NCBI GenBank assembly: GCA_965230615.1 | Contig: OZ246012.1 | Coordinates: 2,790,001-2,854,000, forward strand | From: G965230615 sp965230615 | Lineage (GTDB): Bacteria; Pseudomonadota; Gammaproteobacteria; HTCC5015 | DNA: 64,000 nucleotides | Reading direction: 5' to 3' | Shown here: positions 1 to 8,037 of the stretch, one piece after another | Numbering within the stretch: the stretch's first letter is position 1 | Layout: the number at the start of each line of letters is the position of its first letter | Translations under genes and position numbers: made by a program | Notes under the pieces: model-generated | The model's input: the letters and a program-made list of their open reading frames with translations, nothing else | Databases searched by the model: none | What the model was told of the DNA's origin: nothing

Positions 1-1080
1 TTCAATGCACTTTTCCCTAACAAAAGGCGCTTAGCAATTTATAACTTCTTATCAGGGGGTAAAGTAATCGGACTCGCTCAAGAAGTCCGTTCGGTTACTC
101 ACGAGACAGGGTATGATGAAATTACTGACTTGGGCTGGTACTTTCAACGCTGGTTCGACCTCTCTAATGAGAATGCTGATGGCCATAACGATATTGCCAG
201 AAGAGATCGGATTGTTAATATTGCTCTAAACCATCTTGAAGAACGCTTGGATTTCTTTCTGAACAATATTGCCACAGAAGCTACTGTTAATGCTCACCTT
301 GGAGTTTGTCACCCTCACTCATCATTGGAAGAGTGCGCCATCATACAAGGCGTCAATGATGAAAACTTGGACAGTCGAATCAACTTACGCCATAGCTGGA
401 CTAATGTACTGGATCTACCACAATCTATGACGCTCAAATGGCCACACCCTATCAAAGCCAGAGGTATAGCAATCGTAACAGCAAGCTCATCGCCACTACA
501 AAGCTATCGTGTAGAGTACAAAGACGGTCGTAGCTGGCGTAGATTATATTCAGCCACTAACAATAACAACCGCACATGGCTTGAACGTAGTTTTAACGAG
601 ATCGAAACCAAAGAGATACGCATCGTTATGACCAACGGCGCTGACAATAATCCAAACAAGGTTTTTATTAATGAGGTTTTAGTCAGTGGCACTCTCGCGC
701 CTACCGCTCGCTGTAGCTTTAGAGTTAAAAGAAGATCACCAAGAAACACCATGCCACCGGGCAAAGACTTATTGCTCTCTCATAATGCTGAAGGAACATG
801 GTCTTATAGCACAATCAAGAGAAATACATGGCATCTTATAACTGTTGATAATAATACTTCTCAGATACAGACTGACACACAAGTAGGTCGTAATGTCGAT
901 ATGTTTTATTATGTAGGCAACAAAGACATCACATACTATGCAACATTAATAGTTGAGGATATGCAGGGCAATAAAGATAGAACTTTTTGTAATATCCGTT
1001 TCAAGCCAGGACGTTCACCAAGCTTCTGCCACAACGAAGATCGCTGTGCCATACCGCCTGCTGACTTCCTTCCACTTTAA
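1..1080 (+). CDS. Partial protein with discoidin-like (F5/8 type C) domain, 5' end outside the window
   Basis: The reading frame is open from base 1 (359 codons, then TAA at 1078-1080), so the true start lies upstream and the TTG at 130 should not be taken as the start. Residues about 125-235 of the visible part (including LDSRINLRHSWTNVL, SYRVEYKDGRSWRRLY and KEIRIVMTNGADN) look like a jelly-roll discoidin/F5-8C carbohydrate-binding domain. In some FAD-dependent oxidoreductases such a domain follows the catalytic part, and the upstream stretch (YNFLSGGKVIGLAQEVRS) could be the end of such an enzyme, but I cannot confirm that. A C-terminal beta-rich region with four Cys follows. Function is unknown. 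A hairpin terminator lies just downstream. Confidence 0.6.
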   Translation, partial: FNALFPNKRRLAIYNFLSGGKVIGLAQEVRSVTHETGYDEITDLGWYFQRWFDLSNENADGHNDIARRDRIVNIALNHLEERLDFFLNNIATEATVNAHLGVCHPHSSLEECAIIQGVNDENLDSRINLRHSWTNVLDLPQSMTLKWPHPIKARGIAIVTASSSPLQSYRVEYKDGRSWRRLYSATNNNNRTWLERSFNEIETKEIRIVMTNGADNNPNKVFINEVLVSGTLAPTARCSFRVKRRSPRNTMPPGKDLLLSHNAEGTWSYSTIKRNTWHLITVDNNTSQIQTDTQVGRNVDMFYYVGNKDITYYATLIVEDMQGNKDRTFCNIRFKPGRSPSFCHNEDRCAIPPADFLPL

Positions 1081-1109
1081 AAAATTGCACCTCAAGCAAT
1101 GACATTCAG

Positions 1110-1150
1110 TGGGGTAGTAGACGCGTGCTACCCCATTGCCTTTTATTTTC
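1110..1150 (+). terminator. Rho-independent terminator after the partial first gene
   Basis: An 8-bp stem, TGGGGTAG (1110-1117) pairing with CTACCCCA (1128-1135), has a 10-nt loop and is followed by a T-rich stretch at 1141-1149. It lies between two convergent genes, so it may also stop transcription coming from plsC. Confidence 0.6.
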
Positions 1151-1162
1151 ACTAATGATGAG

Positions 1163-1900
1163 CTACCTATTCCAGCGCGCAGGGTCACTAATCTCTTGCA
1201 TTTTTTCTTCTATCCATTGCTCTGCCAGCTTGTTCACCTCACCTGGCGTTTTACCCTTGCTTTCAATCAAAGGACCTACGACAAATGAGATTGTCCCTGA
1301 CCATTTGGTCAGGCTATGCCGAGGCCAAAACTCACCGGCATTATGCGCTATCGGTAAAATAGAGTACTCGCTGCGGCTAGCTAACATCGCACCACCGATT
1401 CGATAATTAGGCTTCGCACCTGGCTTCATCCTCGTGCCTTCTGGAAAAATCAACACCCAGCGATTTTCCTCTAAATACTGAGTACCCTGCTGCACAATTT
1501 GTTCTACAGCACGTGAGCCAGCCTTACGGTTGATTGCGATCGGGCGCATTAACCATAAAGACCAACCAAAAAACGGAATCCAAAACAATTCACGCTTTAA
1601 TATCCAGGCAAGATTATCGAAGATCGCCGGATACAATATCGTCTCATAGGTTGATTGATGTTTGGAAAAAATAATAACGGGTTTATCTGGCACATTTTCC
1701 ATGCCTTCAATCTGATACTTTAAACCACAGAAAACTCGTAACGCCCAAAGAAAAATCTTCGACCATAAGCTATTGATACCATAGCGCCAACGCATGGAGA
1801 AAGGCGCTCCCAAAATCATGGCAAGCGTCAGTATCACGGTGACAAATGCCATAAACACCAACACCAATGCTGATTTTACTTTCTGTAGAGTATTTGCCAC
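1163..1900 (-). CDS. plsC: 1-acyl-sn-glycerol-3-phosphate acyltransferase (PlsC family)
   Basis: 245 residues, GTG start. It transfers an acyl group to lysophosphatidic acid at the inner membrane to make phosphatidic acid. A hydrophobic N-terminal segment (about residues 8-35) anchors it. The acyltransferase motif I reads KHQSTYE, i.e. H-x4-E rather than the textbook H-x4-D. This is usual for the subfamily next to glyS in pseudomonads (KHQSTWE there, from memory). The FPEGTR motif (block III) is intact. In pseudomonads the order is plsC-gmhB-glyS-glyQ. Here gmhB is missing and plsC lies 49 bp downstream of glyS, same strand, probably co-transcribed. Confidence 0.88.
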   Translation of the reverse strand: MANTLQKVKSALVLVFMAFVTVILTLAMILGAPFSMRWRYGINSLWSKIFLWALRVFCGLKYQIEGMENVPDKPVIIFSKHQSTYETILYPAIFDNLAWILKRELFWIPFFGWSLWLMRPIAINRKAGSRAVEQIVQQGTQYLEENRWVLIFPEGTRMKPGAKPNYRIGGAMLASRSEYSILPIAHNAGEFWPRHSLTKWSGTISFVVGPLIESKGKTPGEVNKLAEQWIEEKMQEISDPARWNR

Positions 1901-1949
1901 GAGACTAACTGCTTTCCCAATAGTATCTTTAATAAAAACCCAATATTAC

Positions 1950-4031
1950 TTATTTTTGTAAGCAGGCAATATCAGCGACCTGAACAAATGCGGTATGCAG
2001 TTGCTGCAATAATAACAGGCGATTCTGGCGCAAAGCTGCATCCTCTGTCATTACCATAACTGAGTCAAAAAATGCATCTACTGCATCACGCAAGCCTGCC
2101 AGCTTAACTAGCGCTTGCTCATAACCACCAGCTTCACATAGTGGTGCGACTTCAGGTAAGACTGACTGCATTATTTGATACAATGTTGCTTCAGCAGCAT
2201 CTTGCAATAATGCTTTATCGACACCACCCTGTGGCTTCTGCTTGGCTTTCTTTAAGATATTCGCAATACGCTTATTCGCAGCAGACAAACTATCGGCTTC
2301 TGGCATATCACTGAAAACCTTGACAGCTCGGATACGCTTATCAAAATCTAGCGGCCGGGTCGGACGACAACTCATCACAGCTTCAATCTGCTGTGGCGTA
2401 AAACCGGCATCTTCATATTCAGCCCGTAATCGGTTCATTACGAAATCAAAAACCTCATCGATTACCGTATTAGCTTTAACTGTTTTGGCAAACTGTTGCG
2501 CTGCTGCGCTAATCAGTTCACGTAAATCCAAGCTCAGGTCACTATCAATAATAATGCGCAATAAGCCCAAGGCAGCACGTCGCAGTGCAAAAGGGTCTTT
2601 TTCACCGCTAGGCTTTTGCCCTGCCGCAAAAATACCGGCCAAGGTATCTACTTTATCGGCAATCGCCACACACTGACCAGCTGCAGTTTGCGGCAGATTA
2701 TCGCCTGCATAACGCGGCCAATAGTGTTCTTCTATCGCAGTGGCAACGGCTGCTGGCTCCTGGCTATGCGTAGCGTAATAACGCCCCATAATTCCTTGCA
2801 ACTTGGGAAATTCACCAACCATAGCCGTCATAAGATCCGCTTTACAGAGCAAACCTGCGCGTGCAGCGATATCCGCATCAGCATTGATTTGCTCAGCCAC
2901 AATACGACTCAATGCTGCGATGCGGCTAACCTTATCAAACACGGTGCCCAGTTTATTTTGGAACACTACTGTTTTTAAACGCTCATTATAATCGGCTAAG
3001 GGCTGCTTACGGTCCTGCTTCCAAAAAAAGTCAGCATCGGCCAGGCGAGGCCTTACCACACGCTCATTGCCTTCGCGCACTTTATCAGGGTCTGTGCTGT
3101 CTAAATTGCTGATCACAATAAAGTTTGCACTTAGCTCGCCATTTTCTTTATAAACAGGAAAATACTTTTGGTTGCCTTTCATGGTAGAGACCAAGGCTTC
3201 CGCTGGCACATCAAGAAAGTGTTCTTCAAAACTACAAACGACGGGTACCGGCCATTCAACCAATGCGGTCACTTCGTCTAATAGCGCTGCATCGGCGTCG
3301 ATATCAACCTTACCACCTAAATCAGTGGCAGCCGCTAATACCTGTTGTTTGATTTTCTCGCGACGCTGTGTGAAATCAGCAATCACATAACCTTCGTTAA
3401 CTAACTTTTTCTCATAGTCTTCCGCCAAACCAATTGGCAAAGTACCGGTATGATGAAAGCGGTGGCCACGGCTATCACGACCTGCTTTAATACCCATGAC
3501 TTCACCATGGATAACCTCACCACCGAACAATAACACCAACCAATGTATCGGTCGCACAAACTCGGCTTCGCCTGCACCCCAGCGCATACGTTTTGGAATC
3601 GGCAGCGCAGCCAAAGCTTGCTCGACGATGTTAATAATACAATCGCGGGTTTCTTTACCTGGCGCTGTGGATTTATAAAACAACCAAACACCTTTATCCG
3701 TTTCCAAGCGTTCTAGCTGCTCAACCGCCACACCACAAGAAGCCGCAAAGCCCTGAGCGGCTTTAGTCGGCTGCCCCTCACTGTCAAACGCAGCTTTTAA
3801 AGCCGGTCCGCGACGTTCTATTAATTGCTCTGCTTGTTTAACGGGCAGCTTTTCAAGCAATACCGCCAGACGTCTTGGGCTGGCATAGCGCCGACTCTGC
3901 AAATCAACAAAACCTAAATCCGCTAAGCCTTTTAACACTGCCGACTCAAATGCTGCCAATAGGCGCGGCAATGCCAAGGGTGGTAATTCTTCTGTGCCTA
4001 CTTCTATCAGTAGATTACGGGCTTCAGTCAT
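1950..4031 (-). CDS. glyS: Glycyl-tRNA synthetase beta subunit
   Basis: 693 residues, the usual length of the bacterial beta subunit. It opens with LLIEVGTEELPPLAL, the hallmark N-terminus, and contains the conserved SNLDSTDP...EGNERVVRPRLADADFFW region (cited in parts). With GlyQ it forms the alpha2-beta2 enzyme charging tRNA-Gly. The beta subunit contributes tRNA recognition through its C-terminal HD-like and anticodon-binding regions. Its ATG overlaps the TGA of glyQ by 4 bp (ATGA), so the two are translationally coupled in one operon. Nothing unusual is seen. Confidence 0.97.
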   Translation of the reverse strand: MTEARNLLIEVGTEELPPLALPRLLAAFESAVLKGLADLGFVDLQSRRYASPRRLAVLLEKLPVKQAEQLIERRGPALKAAFDSEGQPTKAAQGFAASCGVAVEQLERLETDKGVWLFYKSTAPGKETRDCIINIVEQALAALPIPKRMRWGAGEAEFVRPIHWLVLLFGGEVIHGEVMGIKAGRDSRGHRFHHTGTLPIGLAEDYEKKLVNEGYVIADFTQRREKIKQQVLAAATDLGGKVDIDADAALLDEVTALVEWPVPVVCSFEEHFLDVPAEALVSTMKGNQKYFPVYKENGELSANFIVISNLDSTDPDKVREGNERVVRPRLADADFFWKQDRKQPLADYNERLKTVVFQNKLGTVFDKVSRIAALSRIVAEQINADADIAARAGLLCKADLMTAMVGEFPKLQGIMGRYYATHSQEPAAVATAIEEHYWPRYAGDNLPQTAAGQCVAIADKVDTLAGIFAAGQKPSGEKDPFALRRAALGLLRIIIDSDLSLDLRELISAAAQQFAKTVKANTVIDEVFDFVMNRLRAEYEDAGFTPQQIEAVMSCRPTRPLDFDKRIRAVKVFSDMPEADSLSAANKRIANILKKAKQKPQGGVDKALLQDAAEATLYQIMQSVLPEVAPLCEAGGYEQALVKLAGLRDAVDAFFDSVMVMTEDAALRQNRLLLLQQLHTAFVQVADIACLQK

Positions 4032-4963
4032 TCGCCAGCGTCCTTCTGTTTTACGCTGTTAAGCAATGGGAAACCCAATGCTTCGCGGGATTCGTAATAG
4101 CGCTGTGCCACTTCACGTGCCAGTGTTCTGATGCGCAAAATATATCGCTGGCGCTCAGTCACCGAAATCGCACTACGCGCATCCAGTAAATTAAACGTAT
4201 GCGATGCTTTTAAAATTTGTTCATAAGCTGGCAATGGTAAACCTTGCTCAAGCAAGAACTGACTTTGTTGCTCGCAATTATCGAATGCGTTGAAAAGTAT
4301 TTCGGTATCGGCCAATTCAAAATTATAACGTGATTGCTCAACTTCATTTTGATGATAAACATCACCGTAAGTCACAACACCTTGTGAGCTTTGCGTCCAA
4401 ACCAAATCATAGACACTCTGTTTGCCTTGCAGGTACATGGCAATGCGCTCTAAACCATAGGTTATCTCGCCGCTGACCGGCCGACAGTCCAAACCACCGA
4501 CCTGTTGAAAATAAGTAAACTGCGTAACTTCCATGCCATTGAGCCAGACTTCCCAACCAAGCCCCCAGGCACCTAAGGTTGGTGATTCCCAGTTGTCTTC
4601 GACAAAACGGATATCATGCACGAGTGGATCAATGCCAATCGCTCTTAAGGAATCGAGATACAGTGACTGAATCTCATCTGGCGATGGCTTTAAAATCACC
4701 TGATACTGGTAATAGTGCTGCAGGCGATTAGGGTTTTCACCATAGCGCCCATCGGTAGGACGCCGTGAAGGTTGCACATAGGCTGTCCGCCACGGCTCCG
4801 GGCCAATCGCCCGCAAAAATGTCGCCGGATGGAAAGTCCCTGCGCCCATTTCCATATCGTAAGGCTGCAACAGGACACAACCCTGCCTCGCCCAATATTG
4901 CTGCAAAGTGGCAATCAAACCCTGGAAGGTTTGCAGATCAAATTCTGTGGTTATCGGTTTCAA
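4028..4963 (-). CDS. glyQ: Glycyl-tRNA synthetase alpha subunit
   Basis: 311 residues, typical length. Class II catalytic subunit that activates glycine. Recognisable by FQGLIATLQQYWARQGC, YVQPSRRPTDGRYGENPNRL, FVEDNWESPTLGAWGLGWEV and VTERQRYILRIR. The start is a TTG (4961-4963). An in-frame TAA sits four codons upstream and no ATG fits, so the TTG is the only plausible start. The upstream sequence AAAGAATACCA is a weak ribosome-binding site. First gene of glyQ-glyS-(plsC). Divergent from glnA across 446 bp. Confidence 0.96.
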   Translation of the reverse strand: MKPITTEFDLQTFQGLIATLQQYWARQGCVLLQPYDMEMGAGTFHPATFLRAIGPEPWRTAYVQPSRRPTDGRYGENPNRLQHYYQYQVILKPSPDEIQSLYLDSLRAIGIDPLVHDIRFVEDNWESPTLGAWGLGWEVWLNGMEVTQFTYFQQVGGLDCRPVSGEITYGLERIAMYLQGKQSVYDLVWTQSSQGVVTYGDVYHQNEVEQSRYNFELADTEILFNAFDNCEQQSQFLLEQGLPLPAYEQILKASHTFNLLDARSAISVTERQRYILRIRTLAREVAQRYYESREALGFPLLNSVKQKDAGE

Positions 4964-5003
4964 TGGTATTCTTTAATAGGCTTAGCTTTTTTCGCGAGGC
5001 GGC

Positions 5004-5032
5004 AGTATAACCGCGATTTAAGGCTATTGCAG
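5004..5032 (-). promoter_or_regulatory. Possible sigma70 promoter for glyQS
   Basis: On the minus strand there is a good -10 hexamer, TATACT (5009-5004), with a weak -35 (CTGCAA, 5032-5027) at 17-bp spacing, which would start transcription near 4997 and give a leader of about 35 nt before the glyQ TTG. The -10 is clear. The -35 matches only three positions, so this is a suggestion. Confidence 0.3.
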
Positions 5033-5241
5033 CATTATGCATGGATTCTCTGGCGGCCAAGCCTAATCATGCCTGCCTCCATCTGTCGCGGACCTATACT
5101 TAAACATAAGAGCTTGACAGCTTTCGCAATCGCCCTGACACTTGAGAGCCTAATCTGGGTGGTCCCTATTCTGACTTCTGTGTGATTTCATTCAAAATGA
5201 CTTCACTGGGCTTTATGCTGCTATTAAACAGCGCTATTTTC

Positions 5242-5257
5242 GCACCATTTTTGTGCA
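5242..5257 (+). promoter_or_regulatory. NtrC-binding site 1 upstream of glnA
   Basis: GCAC-N7-GTGC (GCACCATTTTTGTGC plus A), matching the NtrC consensus TGCAC-N7-GTGCA with the exact 7-bp spacer. Its centre lies about 114 bp upstream of the predicted sigma54 start. Confidence 0.75.
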
Positions 5258-5270
5258 AAAACGCTTATTT

Positions 5271-5286
5271 TGCACTATTTATGAGC
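5271..5286 (+). promoter_or_regulatory. NtrC-binding site 2 upstream of glnA (one mismatch)
   Basis: TGCAC-N7-GAGC. The left half is perfect and the right half has one change (GTGC to GAGC). Centre-to-centre distance to site 1 is 30 bp, about three helical turns, similar to the paired NtrC enhancer sites of enterobacterial glnA. Probably a second, weaker enhancer site. Confidence 0.6.
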
Positions 5287-5336
5287 GAATCAAACTTGAT
5301 CACCCGATAGGTTATTGAGTCTACGTGGTTTGTCAG

Positions 5337-5352
5337 TGGCGCACCTCATGCT
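5337..5352 (+). promoter_or_regulatory. Sigma54 (-24/-12) promoter of glnA
   Basis: TGGCGCACCTCATGCT: the -24 GG (5338-5339) and -12 GC (5350-5351) have the obligatory spacing, and 9 of the 12 defined consensus positions match. Predicted start about 5363, leader about 47 nt. With the two NtrC sites upstream this is a classical nitrogen-regulated promoter. Confidence 0.78.
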
Positions 5353-5409
5353 AAACCCGCATTCATTCCATGTATTTACATATCAGGACCATCAATCCGG
5401 AGGAAGATC

Positions 5410-6819
5410 ATGTCCGCTAGCGATGTATTAAGAACGATTAGAGACGAAGGCATAAAGTATATCGATTACCGCTTCACTGATACCCGGGGCAAAGAACAAC
5501 ATGTCACTGTACCTGCACACTCACTTGAAGAATCAGCTTTTGAATCAGGCAAAATGTTTGACGGCTCTTCAATTGCTGGCTGGAAAGGCATTAACGAATC
5601 TGACATGATCTTGATGCCTGATGCCGATAGCGCTGTTATTGACCCATTCTTCGACGAGGCAACCTTGGTTTTGCGTTGTGACGTTGTTGAACCAGCGACC
5701 ATGCAAGGCTACATTCGTGACCCACGCTCAACCGCCAAGCGTGCTGAAGCTTATTTAAAATCAACCGGTATCGCTGATACCGCTTTCTTTGGCCCTGAAA
5801 ACGAATTCTTCGTATTTGATGACGTTAAATTCGGTAGCAGCATTGATGGCGCCTTCTTCCAAATCGGCTCTGAAGAAGGCAGCTGGGCTTCTGAAGCGCA
5901 CATCGAAAGCGGCAACATCGGTCACCGACCTGGCGTTAAAGGGGGTTACTTCCCGGTACCGCCAGTCGACTCTCTGCAAAACCTACGCTCGGCTATGTGT
6001 ACAACCCTGGAAGAAATGGGTGTCACCACTGAAGTCCATCACCATGAAGTGGCAACAGCCGGTCAGTGCGAGATTGGTGCTAAGTTCAACACCTTAACTC
6101 GCAAAGCAGATGAGATCCAAATCTATAAGTATGTTGTGCATAATGTTGCACACTCTTATGGGAAAACAGCCACTTTCATGCCTAAGCCTCTGGTGGGTGA
6201 TAACGGTAACGGTATGCATGTTCACCAATCACTGGCACTTAATGGTGAAAACCTATTTACGGGTAATGAGTACGGCGGCTTATCTGAAACAGCGCTGTAC
6301 TACATCGGCGGCATCATTAAGCACGCTCGCGCGATTAATGCATTCTCAAACGCCAGCACAAATTCTTATAAGCGCTTAATTCCAGGCTTTGAAGCGCCTG
6401 TTATGTTGGCTTATTCAGCCCGTAATCGCTCGGCATCCATTCGTATTCCTTTCGTGGATAGCCCAAAAGCCCGTCGTATTGAAGTTCGCTTCCCTGACTC
6501 AACAGCCAACCCATACCTGGCGTTCTCCGCCATGTTAATGGCTGGCCTTGACGGTATTCAAAACAAAATTCACCCAGGCGATGCCATGGATAAAGACTTA
6601 TATGACTTGCCCGCAGAAGAAGAATCCCAGATTCCCAAGGTTGCTTTCTCATTTGAGCAAGCCCTAGAAGCACTGGATGCAGACCGAGCCTTCTTAAAAG
6701 CCGGTGGGGTATTTAGCGATGACTTGATCGATGGCTACATTGAGCTGAAAAGTGAAGAAGTGCAAAACTTACGCGTCGCAACTCACCCTGTTGAATTCGA
6801 AATGTACTATAGCGTTTAA
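5410..6819 (+). CDS. glnA: Glutamine synthetase, type I (adenylylatable)
   Basis: 469 residues, the length of GSI-beta enzymes. Converts glutamate, ammonium and ATP to glutamine in the cytoplasm as a dodecamer. Visible motifs: FDGSSIAGW near residue 52, FGPENEFFVFDDV, the metal/ATP site region GNGMHVHQSL, RLIPGFEAPV and NRSASIRIP. The tyrosine in DKDLYDLPAEE (about residue 398) is the adenylylation site, so post-translational control by GlnE is expected. It has a strong ribosome-binding site, an upstream sigma54/NtrC promoter and a strong terminator. The downstream DUF4124 gene and ntrBC complete the common glnA-ntrBC neighbourhood. Confidence 0.98.
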   Translation: MSASDVLRTIRDEGIKYIDYRFTDTRGKEQHVTVPAHSLEESAFESGKMFDGSSIAGWKGINESDMILMPDADSAVIDPFFDEATLVLRCDVVEPATMQGYIRDPRSTAKRAEAYLKSTGIADTAFFGPENEFFVFDDVKFGSSIDGAFFQIGSEEGSWASEAHIESGNIGHRPGVKGGYFPVPPVDSLQNLRSAMCTTLEEMGVTTEVHHHEVATAGQCEIGAKFNTLTRKADEIQIYKYVVHNVAHSYGKTATFMPKPLVGDNGNGMHVHQSLALNGENLFTGNEYGGLSETALYYIGGIIKHARAINAFSNASTNSYKRLIPGFEAPVMLAYSARNRSASIRIPFVDSPKARRIEVRFPDSTANPYLAFSAMLMAGLDGIQNKIHPGDAMDKDLYDLPAEEESQIPKVAFSFEQALEALDADRAFLKAGGVFSDDLIDGYIELKSEEVQNLRVATHPVEFEMYYSV

Positions 6820-7163
6820 TCCGCTAGCACGACATTAAATACAAGCAGCCCGGCTCTTTGAGCCGGGTTTTTTATATTATTTGGTCAATTTTTAGGCACT
6901 TTGGTCGCCTTTTACCAACTAATAAGTAAGTCATCTTTTTTTACTGCAATTGTGACGTCAAGCATGCATTCGCCCCTGATTTTCAAGCAGTTTATGCGTG
7001 GTCAACTATTATCTGTGTTAACACGTATCTCAAATGACCGCTTATCCGTCAATTGCGACCATATAAAGAGGTTTTTTTGCACAATACAAGGTTCGCTGCC
7101 ATGCTTATTAGTAGACAGCCATATTTAATGAGGATTTGATAGCCTGACGAGAGGTCAGCAAAA
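6820..7163. other. glnA to DUF4124-gene spacer, no gene
   Basis: 344 bp holding the glnA terminator (6849-6873) and the leader of the following gene. A 75-codon open frame here (6901-7128) has no ribosome-binding site or recognisable sequence and is not a gene. No convincing promoter was identified. Confidence 0.5.
6849..6873 (+). terminator. Rho-independent terminator of glnA
   Basis: An 8-bp GC-rich stem, CCCGGCTC (6849-6856) with GAGCCGGG (6860-6867), has a 3-nt loop followed by six T. It ends the glnA transcript about 30 bp after the stop codon. Confidence 0.92.
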
Positions 7164-7685
7164 ATGAATAAATATCAATTATATATAGCAGCTTTGCTGC
7201 TTTTAGGGTTGGGAAGCAGCCCTGTGTTAGCCCAGCTTTATGAAAACCGCGATGAAAATGGCAATGTCATTTATACAGATACGCCTCCGAGCAGTGGCGG
7301 CAAACAGCTTAAACTGCCCAAAGTAAACGTGTTACCTTCACCGAAACCTCTTAATTTAAACTTTGAGCCCAAGGCTAAGAAATTTAAATATCACCGCTTT
7401 AGTATCAGCAACCCTGATGATGAATCAGTTGTTTATATCAATACCACCAACTTATCGATCAATGTAGAGGTTTTCCCAAGCCTGCGCCGTGATTTGGGCC
7501 ACTCATTAAAAATTATAATGGATGGTGAAACATTGGTTGAAAACACGCTAACTTACTTACTCGGTGATGCTGACCGTGGCAGCCACACCTTAAGAGCTGT
7601 GATCATAGATAAACAGGGCAAAAGTGTCGCTAAGACAGCCCCTGTCACCGTCCACATCAAAAAGCCTATCGCAGCAGGTCTTTAA
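7164..7685 (+). CDS. DUF4124 domain-containing periplasmic protein
   Basis: 173 residues. A signal peptide (about residues 1-23, ending SSPVLAQ) is followed at once by the DUF4124 signature: LYENRDENGNVIYTDTPP. DUF4124 is a short beta-rich domain of unknown function named for its K/R-x-x-D-x-x-G-x-x-x-(Y/F)-(S/T)-D-x-P pattern. The C-terminal part (about 75-173) resembles an immunoglobulin-like beta sandwich (SHTLRAVIIDKQGKS). A DUF4124 gene commonly sits between glnA and ntrB in pseudomonads and relatives, so the position is conserved although the function is not known. AGAGG lies 13 nt before the ATG, a rather long spacing. Confidence 0.85.
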   Translation: MNKYQLYIAALLLLGLGSSPVLAQLYENRDENGNVIYTDTPPSSGGKQLKLPKVNVLPSPKPLNLNFEPKAKKFKYHRFSISNPDDESVVYINTTNLSINVEVFPSLRRDLGHSLKIIMDGETLVENTLTYLLGDADRGSHTLRAVIIDKQGKSVAKTAPVTVHIKKPIAAGL

Positions 7686-7811
7686 GCAGGGTCTTTATAC
7701 AGACCACCTGGGCTACTCCAACGCGCTTAGACAGCGCATTAACCCAGCTATCATCTGCGACACACCTGGGCGGTACCTGAGCAGCACCCGGACATCACCA
7801 GGCGCAAATCA

Positions 7812-7828
7812 TGCACAATACTCGTGCA
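7812..7828 (+). promoter_or_regulatory. NtrC-binding palindrome A upstream of ntrB
   Basis: TGCAC-AATACTC-GTGCA: perfect 5-bp arms with the 7-bp spacer expected for NtrC. Suggests autoregulation of ntrBC. Confidence 0.75.
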
Positions 7829-7879
7829 AAACGTCTTGTCAGCGTTAGGGGCTATACAATCTGGTATATTCTTTATTAT

Positions 7880-7896
7880 TGCACTATTATTGTGCA
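7880..7896 (+). promoter_or_regulatory. NtrC-binding palindrome B upstream of ntrB
   Basis: TGCAC-TATTATT-GTGCA: perfect arms, same spacer, 68 bp downstream of palindrome A and about 140 bp before the ntrB ATG. No sigma54 promoter is seen between it and ntrB, so repression, as at the enterobacterial glnL promoter, is more likely than activation. Confidence 0.78.
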
Positions 7897-8037
7897 TTCG
7901 GAATTCACGCCATGCTTCAACTTAAGGCGTGACAATATGTCAGCGGAATGGCTTATTTGTAACCTCTTGTTTTTCATAGGCTTTTATGGGCAGGCTGGCG
8001 AGCTACAAGTTGGATCAATTTTTGCTTAATTGCCCTT

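Larger units (their letters stand above)
4964..5409. other. Divergent glyQ / glnA control region, no gene
   Basis: 446 bp between divergent genes. No credible coding region is seen. It holds a candidate glyQ promoter, two NtrC-type sites, a sigma54 promoter and a strong Shine-Dalgarno for glnA (GGAGG at 5399-5403, ATG at 5410), each listed separately where positions allow. The plus-strand TTGACA at 5114-5119 has no good -10 at the right spacing (GACACT), so a sigma70 glnA promoter there is uncertain. Confidence 0.6.
7686..8037. other. Regulatory region upstream of ntrB, no gene
   Basis: 352 bp without a credible gene. The only clear content is two perfect NtrC-type palindromes (7812-7828 and 7880-7896). 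TATACAAT at 7853-7860 and TATATT at 7865-7870 are possible -10 elements, but neither has a good -35 at normal spacing. Confidence 0.5.

Noticed and set aside
4772..5185. A 137-codon plus-strand frame across the glyQ 5' end
   Set aside because: Mostly antisense to glyQ, no recognisable sequence, and it runs into the glnA control region.
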